This document shows positions 24,529-33,536 of a DNA stretch of 64,000 nucleotides, one piece after another. Position numbers and translations under genes: made by a program. The notes below the pieces were generated by a model. That model was not told where the DNA came from. It did no database searches and saw only the letters and a program-made list of their open reading frames with translations. The first letter of the stretch is position 1; the number at the start of each line of letters is the position of its first letter. The DNA comes from Acidobacteriaceae bacterium (GTDB lineage Bacteria > Acidobacteriota > Terriglobia > Terriglobales > Acidobacteriaceae). The stretch covers positions 1-64,000 of the forward strand of contig PKXQ01000104.1 of the NCBI GenBank assembly GCA_003132405.1, written 5' to 3'.

Positions 24529-26042
24529 TCACGGGCCTCGACTTGTGTGGGTACGGTAAGGTGAAAGCTGGCGCCGCGCGGTGAGTTGTCGCCGGCCCAC
24601 AAGCGTCCGCCATGCGATTCAACGATGGAACGGCTGATGCGAAGTCCCATGCCGGTCCCATGGGGCTTGGTGGTAAAGAAGGCATTAAAGATTTGGTCCG
24701 CCTGCTGCGGGGGCAAGCCTATACCGTTATCGCTGATCGTGACCATCAGTTGACCGTCTTCGGCTTGTTGCGAGCGGATGATTAGCTCACGCGTCCCATC
24801 TACATCTTTCATTGCGTCGATGGCGTTGATCACGAGGTTCATCACTACCTGCTGCAATTGCACGCGATCCCCCATCACTCGGGCAAGATCCTCCGCGAGG
24901 TCCGTTCGGAAGAATATGGAGTATTGCGTTGCTTCGTTACGCAGGAGGACGATCATTTCTCGAATGATTTCGTTTATATCGATCGACTCCCGTTCCGGAG
25001 CACTCTTGTTGAAGAGCAGGCGGATCCGCTTAATGATTTCCGCAGCGCGGGTTGCGTCCATGACCATTCTCGACGCAGCTTCGCGCGCCTCTTCCAGATC
25101 AGGGTGATCGCGCGTAAGCCAGCGCAAGCAGGTACTGGCGTCGGTGACGGCGGCGGCAATCGGCTGATTCACTTCGTGCGCCAGCGAGGCAGTCAGCTCT
25201 CCGATGGTGTTCAAACGGCTGACCTGTTCGAGATCGGCCTGCGCCTGACGGAGCGCTTCTTCGGCCCGCTTGCGTTCGCTAACGTCCATGACTGCCCCAA
25301 CAAACTCAAGTGCGGTCGATTTGTCTCTTAGAGCATGAGCCACGATATGGACATACTTGATGGAACCATCTGGCATCAGCAATCGATGTTCAAAATCAAA
25401 GTCCATCCCATCCTGCGCAGCCCGCTCGATTGTCTGTTTCACGAGCGCCACGTCTTCCGGATGAACCCGTTGGAGAACAAGTTCCATCTTCGGCGTCGTG
25501 GTCCGGTCGTATTGAAAGATTCGAAGGCTCTCCTCTGACCAGAGGATCTTGCCGGTGGAAGCCGTCCAGCTGAAAGTGGCGATGTTGCTTAATCGTCGTG
25601 CTTCTAATAAATATGCCTCGCTTTGCTGCAGCTTCTCTTCCATCAACCTGCGCACTCTCGACACCAAGCCAGTGATCGCAGCCGAGGTAGTCCCAAAGGC
25701 CGCAATGGCCACGATATTGATCGAGTCGCGCACCTGGAAAGAGAAAAGTGGCGGCGTAAAGTAGTAATCCAAACAGGCAACTGCGATGATCGAGACAAGC
25801 GTCGATGAAATAAAGCTGCCTCGGAGGGACACCAGAACAATAACAATCAGATACAGACACGTCGCCGTAGCGATGTTGGACTGAAATCGGAAGCAGGCCA
25901 AGGTTAGCAAGGCGAGAGCAATGCCGCCGGACAAGCAGTAAGCGGCTTCCCGCCAGAATCGATGCAAGTTTTGCGAGCCTATTACAGCGAACACCTTCCT
26001 CCCAAAGAATCTTCTGGATGTGGGGGCGGCTGTAGGGGTCAT
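24525..26042 (-). CDS. Membrane PAS-domain histidine kinase, partner of the FixJ-type regulator
   Basis: The 505-residue protein has a DUF4118-like four-helix membrane unit (about 30-125; [32 protein letters not shown]), a PAS_3 domain (about 145-255; [40 protein letters not shown]) and a kinase core nearly identical to the other kinase of the cluster: phospho-His in [51 protein letters not shown]. Its start overlaps the stop of a kinase stump by four bases (ATGA) and its own stop overlaps the regulator gene. Paralogy with the 22311-23858 kinase indicates tandem duplication. Confidence 0.9.
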   Translation of the reverse strand: MTPTAAPTSRRFFGRKVFAVIGSQNLHRFWREAAYCLSGGIALALLTLACFRFQSNIATATCLYLIVIVLVSLRGSFISSTLVSIIAVACLDYYFTPPLFSFQVRDSINIVAIAAFGTTSAAITGLVSRVRRLMEEKLQQSEAYLLEARRLSNIATFSWTASTGKILWSEESLRIFQYDRTTTPKMELVLQRVHPEDVALVKQTIERAAQDGMDFDFEHRLLMPDGSIKYVHIVAHALRDKSTALEFVGAVMDVSERKRAEEALRQAQADLEQVSRLNTIGELTASLAHEVNQPIAAAVTDASTCLRWLTRDHPDLEEAREAASRMVMDATRAAEIIKRIRLLFNKSAPERESIDINEIIREMIVLLRNEATQYSIFFRTDLAEDLARVMGDRVQLQQVVMNLVINAIDAMKDVDGTRELIIRSQQAEDGQLMVTISDNGIGLPPQQADQIFNAFFTTKPHGTGMGLRISRSIVESHGGRLWAGDNSPRGASFHLTVPTQVEARE

Positions 26043-26239
26043 TCATGCGCCTCGGCTGTTGTGGGTCGGGTAAGGTGAAAGCTGCCGACGCGCGGTGTAA
26101 ACGGCTGAGGGAAATCGAAGGATAGAAGTGTATGAACCCGGCCGAGAGTTGCTGCGGCCGAGACCAAGGCTAACCCATAGGGCAGAACACCAGAGGCTCG
26201 TGGTCGTGCAATCCACCTCCTTTTGCGGGGATATCCCAT
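26039..26239 (-). pseudogene. Internally deleted histidine-kinase stump
   Basis: The short frame reads RPRASGVLPYGLALVSAAAT and LLSFDFPQPF, which aligns over about 37 residues with the membrane N-terminus of the 22311-23858 kinase. It then jumps to [15 protein letters not shown], which matches the last residues of the same kinase family (compare [16 protein letters not shown]). About 450 codons in between are gone. The stop overlaps the next kinase start (ATGA), so the stump may still act as a coupled upstream frame for it. The start is uncertain; ATG 26239 or an upstream TTG at 26263 are possible. Confidence 0.6.
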
Positions 26240-26432
26240 CCTCAAGATCTCTCTCGCGCTCAAAATTGGAGCGACAGGTAATGAGCCCCTTGTAACTCTA
26301 GCTCGGTTTCAAGGCCATTACAATCGATTCACATAACTCGTCTTAAGCTCGACCACAAATTTAACGACAAACAAAGCGGGCCCTGGTTCCTCGAACCGTG
26401 CCCCCCTGACGAGCGAATGCCAGGCTTCATCC

Positions 26433-26912
26433 TTAGTTGCCAGCTCCGGCAGCATCAGAATTCGATACTGTCGATTGGTCGGCCACGACAGTCTGTTGTC
26501 TGTCCTGAGCCAGTTCCTTCTCCTTCTGCTTGGGGTACACGAACTCAAACCCGACTTCGCGCCCCGGATAAAACCACTTCAGGAGGGCGTCCGGTTGTCC
26601 GGTTCCTGGTTCGGCGACTGAGACGACGGTGCCGCCGGTTAGCTTCTGGCGCGTTGTTGGAATTGTCCGAAGGGTTGCGTACAGAACAGTGCTGTCGGCA
26701 CTGAAGATCTGCACAACATTTTCGTTAGAAAGGTCGTCTGCCGGCTTGAACAAGTATGTACCTGCAGGTAATACCTGTCCGGGGATCTGGATCGTCTGGC
26801 TGAAGGTGATTGTAGTGGATTGGTCAAACTCGTCGGCATGAGCAAAGAGCTCCAAGAAGAGCGAAAGAGCGATCACTAAACCGATGACAATATAAATTTT
26901 ATTAATTTTCAT
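26433..26912 (-). CDS. Secreted protein of unknown function
   Basis: The 159-residue protein has a signal peptide (about 1-26, ending FAHADE) and a compact strand-rich body with QTIQIPGQVLPAGTYLFKPA, NVVQIFSADSTVLYATL and GREVGFEFVYPK, followed by a Q/S/A-rich tail. The pattern of a Q-I-P-G-x-V-L-P-A-G-x-Y box is common in short secreted acidobacterial proteins, with no assigned role. AAAGGAG precedes the start. It lies upstream of the kinase cluster on the same strand, with 170 bases between that hold nothing recognisable. Confidence 0.7.
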   Translation of the reverse strand: MKINKIYIVIGLVIALSLFLELFAHADEFDQSTTITFSQTIQIPGQVLPAGTYLFKPADDLSNENVVQIFSADSTVLYATLRTIPTTRQKLTGGTVVSVAEPGTGQPDALLKWFYPGREVGFEFVYPKQKEKELAQDRQQTVVADQSTVSNSDAAGAGN

Positions 26913-26956
26913 TTTGGTTCATCTCCTTTAACAATTTCTCGCATTTTGACCTCAGG

Positions 26957-27154
26957 CTAGAAAAGGAACCTCACCACCGCTTTTCCTGCCTTGGCGGTAT
27001 CCTTCGCCGAGGTTTTCGCGGCTTTGTAAGAATCCTTTCCTGCGACCTTAGCGGAATGGCCAACAATGTCAGCGGAATGGCCGATAATATCGGCTCCAAA
27101 TGATGGGGCCGGCACAGACATAGCAAGAACAACCAGAATCACAAGCTTTTTCAT
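26957..27154 (-). CDS. Small secreted alanine/lysine-rich protein
   Basis: The 65-residue protein starts at ATG 27154 directly after TAAAGGAGGAAAT, an excellent ribosome site; the longer in-frame form has none. A signal peptide (1-20, SFGA) precedes a mature part of about 44 residues with a doubled unit (IIGHSADIVGHSA) and a lysine/alanine helix (KDSYKAAKTSAKDTAKAGKA) ending VVRFLF. It is short and cationic and could be amphipathic. Function unknown. Confidence 0.65.
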   Translation of the reverse strand: MKKLVILVVLAMSVPAPSFGADIIGHSADIVGHSAKVAGKDSYKAAKTSAKDTAKAGKAVVRFLF

Positions 27155-27633
27155 ATTTCCTCCTTTAGTTTTCTCGGTGTGCGTGGCCTGCCTTTTCGCA
27201 GTCGAGAGTAAAAGCTCGAACCAGGATTCAGTACGCAACGCATCAGTACCGAAACTTTCTCTTCACTCGGACTAAGGCACGGCAGGTGCCAAACGGAGCC
27301 GGATCTAAATTGGCCGCGATAGAAAGACTACAAACAGTCAAAGGGAAAAGGCGGCACGTCGTGACCGTCCAAATAAGGACTTCTTATCCGCCTGCTGACA
27401 CTCCAGGCTTCGTTGAGTCTTTGCTGGCGTTGCGCAAACCCTTGCTAAACTGCGCGCTCGCGGAAAAATCGGGTTTGGAAATCAGGATGCAATTAGTCAG
27501 GAGGCGTAGTCACCGCGAGCTGGCTAGCAGAGTGAGTTCCCTCAGACTTACCTGGGGGTCGAGCAAACGGGGCTACGTCCAAGAATCGCAGTGCTATCGT
27601 GATCGAAAAGTGATGCAGAAGGACGGAACCAAA
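27155..27633. other. Intergenic region, no gene recognised
   Basis: About 480 bp between two divergent small genes. A plus-strand frame is open from 27286 into the metallothionein-like gene, but the part before 27634 has no protein-like pattern and no ribosome site, so it is probably leader and promoter DNA. Confidence 0.4.
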
Positions 27634-27840
27634 ATGGCGAATCAAAAGAGCAAGAAGTGCGCGCACATACCGTGTTTGTGCGATGTGCCCAACGGGGAAG
27701 AATACTGCGGAGAAGCCTGTCGTAACGCGGGAAGCGAAGACGTGGAAATCGCGTGTCAATGCAGCCATCCGGCATGTCCACTGACGTTTCAGCAGTTCGC
27801 GCCTCGAAGTTTCCGCGAACCTGGTCAGCTAAAAACATAG
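27634..27840 (+). CDS. Metallothionein-like cysteine-rich protein
   Basis: The 68-residue protein reads KCAHIPCLCDVPNGEEYCGE, ACRNAG, IACQCSHPACPLTF: nine cysteines and two histidines in C-x4-C-x-C and C-x-C-x4-C groupings. This matches the short bacterial metallothionein-like proteins that bind zinc, copper or cadmium in the cytoplasm. ATG 27634 follows GGACGGAACC weakly; ATG 27613 is an alternative adding MQKDGTK. It stands before DUF3300, DUF2950 and multicopper-oxidase genes, which fits a metal or envelope-stress neighbourhood, though that link is inference. Confidence 0.75.
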   Translation: MANQKSKKCAHIPCLCDVPNGEEYCGEACRNAGSEDVEIACQCSHPACPLTFQQFAPRSFREPGQLKT

Positions 27841-27917
27841 GTTGCGGCGGCGCGCATATCCTGAGCGAAAGAATCCGCCGGTGACCGTCGATACGACCGG
27901 TCGAAGGAGAATCGATT

Positions 27918-28958
27918 GTGAAATTCATAAAACAGAGTTTGTCGCTGTTTCTCTCATTTTGTCTTCTATTAATCACAGCGCCGGGAGGATTCGCCGCGCT
28001 GGCGGACCAATCCTCCACACAACCGCCGGTTCAAGTTGCGCCGGTTCAAGCCGCGCCACAGACGCCGCAACAGCTCCAGCAACTCGTCGCGCCCATCGCA
28101 TTGTATCCGGATGCGCTGGTTGCACAAATTCTCGCGGCGGCTACTTATCCCGACCAGGTTGTAGAAGCAGACCGATGGCTGCAGCAAAACAACAACTTGA
28201 AGGGTGAGCAACTCGGAAAAGAAGTTGATAAGCAGCCTTGGGATCCGAGTGTAAAGGCCCTTACCGAGTTTCCTTCGGTGCTCGGCAACATGGACAAGAA
28301 CCTGTCATGGACCTCATCGCTCGGTGACGCTTATGTCAACCAAGAACAGGACGTGATGAATGCTGTTCAGGAAATGCGGGAGCGAGCGGAGAAGGCGGGG
28401 AACCTGAAGAGCACTTCGCAGGAAAAAGTGAGCAAGAAGGGCAAGACCATTGTGATCGAGCCCGCGGATCCTGAGGTTGTTTACGTGCCTGAGTACGACC
28501 CTTGGCTCATTTATGGAGAACCCATCGGAATCTGGCCCGGCTGGTATTGGTATCCGGGTCTGTTCCTTGACGGTCCTGGATTTGCGTTTGGCCTCGGCTT
28601 TGGAATCGGTTTCTTTGGCGGCTTCGGCTGGGGATGGGGACACTGGGGATATGACTGGCACCACCACGATATTCGTTTCGACAACCACCACTACGAGTCC
28701 CACAGCAGAATTTTCGCCAATCACAACACCGTCCGTCGTGCCGGTGGGTTTCATGGTGGCACCTTTGCCGGCGGTCGGGGGTTCGGAGGGTCGCAGCGCG
28801 GATTTGCCGGCACCCATTCAGGCGCCTTCAGCGGCTTTAATCATGGAGGAGTAGCCAGAGGCTTCTCTGCCCGCGGGCAGTCGAGCTTCGGTGGAGGTTT
28901 CCATGGTGGAGGTTTCGGAGGCGGAGGTTTCCACGGCGGCGGAGGCGGTCGCCGGTAA
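27918..28958 (+). CDS. DUF3300 envelope protein with a glycine/histidine-rich tail
   Basis: The 346-residue protein starts at GTG 27918 with AAGGAG upstream. It has a signal peptide (about 1-27, ending GGFAALAD), the DUF3300 domain (about 50-215: LVAPIALYPDALVAQILAAA, YPDQVVEADRWLQQN, WDPSVKALTEFPSVL, PADPEVVYVPEYDPWLIYG) and a long low-complexity C-terminus rich in G, F, W and H (about 215-346; GFGWGWGHWGYDWHHHDIRF, HGGTFAGGRGFGG, FHGGGFGGGG). The role of DUF3300 is unknown; members are secreted or outer-membrane. It is followed 49 bases later by a DUF2950 gene, a pairing seen repeatedly in acidobacteria and proteobacteria, so one operon. Confidence 0.85.
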   Translation: MKFIKQSLSLFLSFCLLLITAPGGFAALADQSSTQPPVQVAPVQAAPQTPQQLQQLVAPIALYPDALVAQILAAATYPDQVVEADRWLQQNNNLKGEQLGKEVDKQPWDPSVKALTEFPSVLGNMDKNLSWTSSLGDAYVNQEQDVMNAVQEMRERAEKAGNLKSTSQEKVSKKGKTIVIEPADPEVVYVPEYDPWLIYGEPIGIWPGWYWYPGLFLDGPGFAFGLGFGIGFFGGFGWGWGHWGYDWHHHDIRFDNHHYESHSRIFANHNTVRRAGGFHGGTFAGGRGFGGSQRGFAGTHSGAFSGFNHGGVARGFSARGQSSFGGGFHGGGFGGGGFHGGGGGRR

Positions 28959-29007
28959 TTCGATTTCACCCACTACTAATGAGATGGATGATATGGAGGA
29001 AGAACTT

Positions 29008-29874
29008 ATGCGCCCAAACAATATGACTCTTGAAACTCTCGAAACCTTTACCGTGAGGCTTGCCTGCGGGTTCGCATCCACGGTCCTTCTTCTACTATTC
29101 CTGTCGCTAGTCATAGGTTTCGCATCCACGAGCTTTGCTCAGGAATCACAATCAAGAATGTTCTCGTCTCCTGGAGAAGCTAGCGACGCTCTGTTTCAGG
29201 CTGCGCAAAAGGAAGATGAACCGGCTTTGGAAGCGATCCTCGGAGACAAGGAAGTCACTTCCTCGAGCGACGAAGAAGAGGACAAGCTGGAACACGAGCA
29301 GTTCAGCAAGAAGTACCAGGAGATGCACCGTCTCGTCCAAGAACCCGACGGAACCACGATTCTGTACATTGGGGCAGAAAACTGGCCCTTTCCCATCCCG
29401 CTGGTGTCAAAGAATGGTGAATGGCACTTCGATTCTAATCGCGGCAAGAAAGAGATCCTGTTCCGCCGGATCGGGGAAAACGAGGCGACAGCAATCGAAG
29501 TCTGCGAGCAATTCGCAACGGCGAAGAATGAAGCCAACGGCCAGGCAGCGAGCGAAGACCCAATCACCCAATTCGTCCAAAGCCTGGTTTCTGGCGGCGC
29601 GGAGAGCGGGGACAACAAAGAGTCCAACCTTTTCTACGGGTATCACTTTCGAATCGTAACCAAGAATTCCGCATCGGAGGTGAGTAGCCAAGGCAGGAAA
29701 AAGGGAGGGCTGACTTTGGTTGCGTATCCCGCGGAGTACCAGTCGTCCGGGATTATGACCTTTGTAGTCAGCCGGGATGGGATCGTGTACGAAAAGGACC
29801 TTGGTCCCAGCACAACGACCGTGGCCCCACAAATAAAGGCCCGGACCGGTTCGAAGTGGCACCCGGCGGTGTGA
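29008..29874 (+). CDS. DUF2950 secreted protein
   Basis: The 288-residue protein starts at ATG 29008, eight bases after GGAGGAAG. A signal peptide spans about 14-46 (TSFAQES). The mature part shows the DUF2950 hallmarks: SSPGEASDALFQAAQKED, GAENWPFPIPLVSKNGEWHF, RIGENEATAIEVCEQFA, GYHFRIVTKNS, GLTLVAYPAEYQSSGIMTFV and VYEKDLG. The molecular role is unknown; the fold pairs with DUF3300 upstream. The last four bases overlap the start of a possible 43-residue frame. Confidence 0.85.
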   Translation: MRPNNMTLETLETFTVRLACGFASTVLLLLFLSLVIGFASTSFAQESQSRMFSSPGEASDALFQAAQKEDEPALEAILGDKEVTSSSDEEEDKLEHEQFSKKYQEMHRLVQEPDGTTILYIGAENWPFPIPLVSKNGEWHFDSNRGKKEILFRRIGENEATAIEVCEQFATAKNEANGQAASEDPITQFVQSLVSGGAESGDNKESNLFYGYHFRIVTKNSASEVSSQGRKKGGLTLVAYPAEYQSSGIMTFVVSRDGIVYEKDLGPSTTTVAPQIKARTGSKWHPAV

Positions 29875-30002
29875 AGCCAGAGCTGCGAACTCGCGTGGGC
29901 ACGATCACGGAAGGACGTTGTCGTCCACGCGAAATCGATCTCCTTACGCTCGCATATATCGTCGTGTTCATATTTGGAGTGGTGCTCATGCCGCAAGCTT
30001 AG
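29871..30002 (+). CDS. Possible small membrane protein coupled to the DUF2950 gene
   Basis: A GTG at 29871 overlaps the DUF2950 stop (GTGA), giving 43 residues: a basic N-terminus (KPELRTRVGTITEGRC) and one hydrophobic helix near the end (DLLTLAYIVVFIFGVVLMP). Stop TAG at 30000-30002 is 19 bases before the multicopper oxidase start. The overlap and single membrane span are suggestive, but no family is recognised. Confidence 0.4.
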   Translation: MKPELRTRVGTITEGRCRPREIDLLTLAYIVVFIFGVVLMPQA

Positions 30003-30021
30003 AACAAGGAACGGAGAATAT

Positions 30022-31527
30022 GTGAAGTGGTCGACTCGCAACATGAGTAAATGCGCCCACACAGCGCCCCTCTTAGCCGCGTGGATATTTCTCACAGTTC
30101 TTGCGTGGGCGCAGAACTCTTCTCTGCCGCAACCTCCGCAGGTGAGAGCCAAGAACCATGTTGTATCTCTCACCCTTCACGCAGTGAATGAAAATGGCCG
30201 GGACGCCTTTGCTTTCGATGGCAAGATGGTCGCTCCAGTCATTCGTGCTTCTCCGGGTGACACTATCAAAATCACCTATAGCAACGATCTTCCTTCCAAG
30301 TCTCTGGAGAATTGCGCCATCAATCCCTGCATGGACATGACGAACCTCCATTTTCACGGGCTGAGCGTTTCGCCTGATGCTCCGCAGGATGACGTGCTAA
30401 CCATGCTGGCCAAGCCTGGGCAGGTCTTGCATTACTCGGTTCGCATTCCGCATGATCATCCGCCGGGATTGTTCTGGTACCACACTCATCCTCACGGCGA
30501 AAGTCATCGTCAAGTGTTGGACGGAATGTCGGGAGCCATCGTCATTGAGGGAATGGAACGTTATGTCCCTGAAGTAGAATAGCTCCGTGAGCGAGTAATC
30601 GTAGTGCGCGGCCGCTCCATTGAGCATGATCCGAATGCTGCCGAACTCCAGCGCGAGGTTGAAATCCCAGCCAAGCGATGCGGGGGGGAAGCCGAGTCCA
30701 TCGAGGAGATCTTTACCGTCAACGGAGTGGTGCGACCGCAAATCGAGATCGCTCCTAAAGAACGGCAGTTCTGGCGCATCGTGAATGCTTCGGCGGACCG
30801 CTATTTGGACCTGCAACTCGATAGACAAACTTTTGAAATCGTCGCGCTTGATGGGATGCCCCTTGCCTACCGCGATCCAAAACATCCGACCAGAGTCACC
30901 GATCACTTAATGGTTGCACCTGCGGGCCGACTCGAAGCAATCGTCACCGGCCCACCGCCGGGGACAGGTAGCGCCTTGCGCACGCTTTGCGTAGATACAG
31001 GTCCGGTTGGCGATCCCAATCCGGAGATGGTGCTGGCAGATCTTGTGCAGCCGGGGTCCGATCAATCGGGCGCGTACTCCGCCCCCAGGCAGGCGCATGC
31101 CATCGACAATCATCCGCCGGTCTACAAGCCGATTGATGTTGAGTCGTTGAAGAAGACCGCACCCGACTTCATTGTCAACTTTACCGAAGATAAGAATGGT
31201 TTCTACATCAACGGCCGCAAATTTGCGTCGGATGCGCCTCCGATGACAAGCGTTCGTGTGGGTACCTATCAGCATTGGCGTATTGTCAACGAAACTGCCG
31301 AACTCCATCCTTTCCACATTCACCAGGTTCACTTCCTGGCTTATGCACAGAATGATTCGCCGCTCCCCCATCCCGCGTGGCTGGATACCGTGAACGTTCC
31401 GTATGCCGGCTCCGTCGACGTCATTCTTGACTTTACCGATCCCGTCATCAAGGGTATGTCGCTATTTCATTGCCATCTGCTCAATCACGAGGACAAGGGA
31501 ATGATGGCCAAGATCCTGTTCAAGTAA
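30022..31527 (+). pseudogene. Multicopper oxidase with an in-frame amber codon
   Basis: Starting at GTG 30022 (GGAG five bases upstream), the frame has a signal peptide, then HFHGLSVSPDAPQDD and FWYHTHPHGESH (first type 2/3 copper ligands). It meets TAG at 30580-30582 after ERYVPEVE. The same frame continues without shift as LRERVIVVRGRSIEHDP through domain 2, to HPFHIHQVHF and HCHLLNHEDKGMM (remaining copper ligands) and stops at 31527. All four copper motifs are intact, so only the amber codon breaks the gene. It could be a fresh nonsense mutation, readthrough or a base-call error. The family oxidises metal ions or phenols with oxygen in the periplasm. Confidence 0.8.
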
Positions 31528-31693
31528 CGGAAAACTGGACTGCCAGCATCGATTGGACTTGAGATCGAAGAGCCGCGGGAACACAAGAAAAATTTGTGGC
31601 GGCGTGAGGTCGCGATGACCGAGCAAGTGTCGATGTTCGGACGCTGCCATCAGACGAGTTCGAGTGCGCGAGGCTTTGTGAGTGGGTTTGGTG

Positions 31694-31710
31694 CTGGCAG
31701 TTGAATTGCA
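31694..31710 (+). promoter_or_regulatory. Candidate sigma-54 promoter
   Basis: CTGGCAGTTGAATTGCA fits the consensus TGGCA-N7-TTGCA with GG-N10-GC spacing (GG 31696-31697, GC 31708-31709). It is the best match I found in the window and lies 81 bases before the small gene at 31791. Confidence 0.55.
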
Positions 31711-31790
31711 TTGGAAGCTGGTAGGAGTTGTTCCCACGAAACGTTGGAACGCGATTGACCGCAGCAAATGCTGATTCATAGGAGAGCAAG

Positions 31791-32009
31791 ATGGACATCG
31801 ACTACGTGTTTCTCTGTGGAGTGATGTGGTGCAGATTCGGACAGAAAGACGCAGGCGAGGAACTGCTCAGGGCTTCGAATTCCGAAGATCCAGCCATAAA
31901 AGCATTGGCCTGGGCAATGTTTACAAGACGCGTGCGTCGCCCGAGAGAGTCAGAGGACACGGACGCGCTCCTCTTTTCGCACGATGCCACGAGAGAGCTT
32001 TGCGGATAG
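31791..32009 (+). CDS. Small hypothetical protein
   Basis: The 72-residue protein starts at ATG 31791 after AGGAGAG. It reads MDIDYVFLCGVMWCRFGQKD, a helix with VLLR-like packing (AGEELLRASNSEDPAIKALA) and a polar end. It looks like a soluble helical protein with two cysteines; no family is recognised. The strong sigma-54-like promoter upstream gives it interest as a possible regulated product. Confidence 0.6.
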   Translation: MDIDYVFLCGVMWCRFGQKDAGEELLRASNSEDPAIKALAWAMFTRRVRRPRESEDTDALLFSHDATRELCG

Positions 32010-32112
32010 AGGAACGCGCTGTCTTTAGGAGCGCCTGGCCCGTACGTGCGATTCCGTGCGTTGACGGCAGCCTGGCTCACCGCGATGATCGCAGTGAAAG
32101 CGGCCTTCAAAG

Positions 32113-33081
32113 TCACGCTGCCTTCTCAGCGGAAAAGCTTTCGATCTCAGTTACCTCTTCCTCAGTGAGACGCAACTCGCCGGCCGGCATTACTCCTTCG
32201 GCTTGACGCGCATTGCGGGCGCCGACGATGGCTCCGGTGACGGCGAAATGATGTAGGGTCCAGGCGATTGCGACTTCGCCCACTGAACAGTTGCGACGGT
32301 TGGCTATCTCTTGCAAGCGATCGACCAGCGCCAGATTGTGAGAAAGATCTGGCTCCATAAAGTCGGGATCCGCGCTGCGCCAATCGTCCGTGGGCAATCT
32401 AGCCGCGCGCTCGCGGGTCATGGCGCCGGTCAGGAGACCGGAAGCCATCGGCGAATAAACGATTACCCCGATACCTTCACCTTGGCAGTAGGGCAGGATT
32501 TCGTTTTCGATCTCACGGTGGACTAGCGAATAACGCGGCTGCAAAGAAGTCACTGGAGCGATAGCCTGAGCGCGCCGCAACTGCAGGACATTAAAATTCG
32601 AGACGCCAATCCAGCGTACTTTGCCTTCGTGCTTCAGGTTGGTGAGCGTCGACCAACCTTCCTCCAGTGCGGCAGAGTCCGGCTCGGGGGGCCAGTGAAT
32701 CTGATAAAGATCGATTACATCGACCGAGAGGCGACGAAGGCTGTCTTCGACTTCGCGCCGGATCGATTCAGCGCTCAACACCTTACTCACTTTGCCTGTG
32801 GTGTCCCAGCGCAGGCCGCACTTGGTGAAAACGTAAGGCCGTGGACCTGACCAGCCCTTGAGCGCACGGGCAACGACTTCCTCGGAGTGTCCCAGGCCAT
32901 ATACGGCGGCAGTGTCAATCCAGTTGACGCCGAGTTCGAGGGAACGATGAATCGCGGCAATGGAATCGTTGTCGTCCTGCGATCCCCATCCGAACTGCCA
33001 GCCTGAGCCGCCGACAGCCCAGGCGCCATAGCCGACGGGAGTGATGTGCAGGTCTGAGTTACCAAGTCTGCGAGTTTGCAT
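32113..33081 (-). CDS. Cytoplasmic aldo/keto reductase
   Basis: The 322-residue TIM-barrel protein has the catalytic D and Y in NWIDTAAVYGLGHSEE, K in VFTKCGL and H in LYQIHWPPEPD, plus the NADPH part GAIVGARNARQAEG near the end. It has no signal peptide, unlike the other reductase in this window. It belongs to the class including YhdN/Gcy-type general aldehyde reductases; substrate unknown. Its start codon lies within the end of the small upstream frame (33059-33259), suggesting coupled translation. Confidence 0.88.
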   Translation of the reverse strand: MQTRRLGNSDLHITPVGYGAWAVGGSGWQFGWGSQDDNDSIAAIHRSLELGVNWIDTAAVYGLGHSEEVVARALKGWSGPRPYVFTKCGLRWDTTGKVSKVLSAESIRREVEDSLRRLSVDVIDLYQIHWPPEPDSAALEEGWSTLTNLKHEGKVRWIGVSNFNVLQLRRAQAIAPVTSLQPRYSLVHREIENEILPYCQGEGIGVIVYSPMASGLLTGAMTRERAARLPTDDWRSADPDFMEPDLSHNLALVDRLQEIANRRNCSVGEVAIAWTLHHFAVTGAIVGARNARQAEGVMPAGELRLTEEEVTEIESFSAEKAA

Positions 33082-33259
33082 TCTTAATCCCTTTCTGACG
33101 TTTTAATTGAGTGACAGAGAAGAGACAAGATTCCTTATCCCTTGCGAACTCGTACATGGCCTCTCTCGAGCGGCTGCTGCCCAACCGCAGACGGGAGAAG
33201 AAATAGGGGATCAAGCAAATGATCACGAGCAGAATTGTGTCGGCCAAATACCTGAACAT
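33059..33259 (-). CDS. Small membrane protein overlapping the aldo/keto reductase gene
   Basis: A 66-residue protein whose ATG at 33259 follows GGAGGTGCACA, one of the best ribosome sites in the window. It has one membrane helix at the N-terminus (LADTILLVIICLIPYFFS) and a basic tail (RLRLGSSRSREAMYEFARD). Its last 23 bases overlap the reductase start. A longer in-frame form from 33508 has no ribosome site. Family unknown. Confidence 0.6.
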   Translation of the reverse strand: MFRYLADTILLVIICLIPYFFSRLRLGSSRSREAMYEFARDKESCLFSVTQLKRQKGIKNANSQTW

Positions 33260-33489
33260 TGTGCACCTCCATCTTCGAGAGAGTGCATTTCGATAACCGT
33301 TCGAGCGTACACGCACCACGCGACTTAACGGTACATCTGGTCGAGGTTGGGACGGCGAACTGAAGGAGTCGTGTCGAAATGCGGACGCGGCGTCGGTTGC
33401 GGGACTACGTATCCGACTGTCGTTAGGGTGGCGACCAGGCGGCTCACCCAAGGTTGCTGAAAACACAGGTCTAACCCGCCGCACTGCCA

Positions 33490-33507
33490 ATTGGTATGCA
33501 GCGTGCA
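33490..33507 (+). promoter_or_regulatory. Weak sigma-54 promoter candidate before the efflux operon
   Basis: TTGGTATGCAGCGTGCA (33491-33507) keeps GG-N10-GC (33493-33494 and 33505-33506) but has GTGC in place of TTGC. It stands 30 bases before the RND pump start. Such matches can arise by chance. Confidence 0.3.
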
Positions 33508-33536
33508 TTTAGCAGAGAACTCAGAAGAGAACATTT

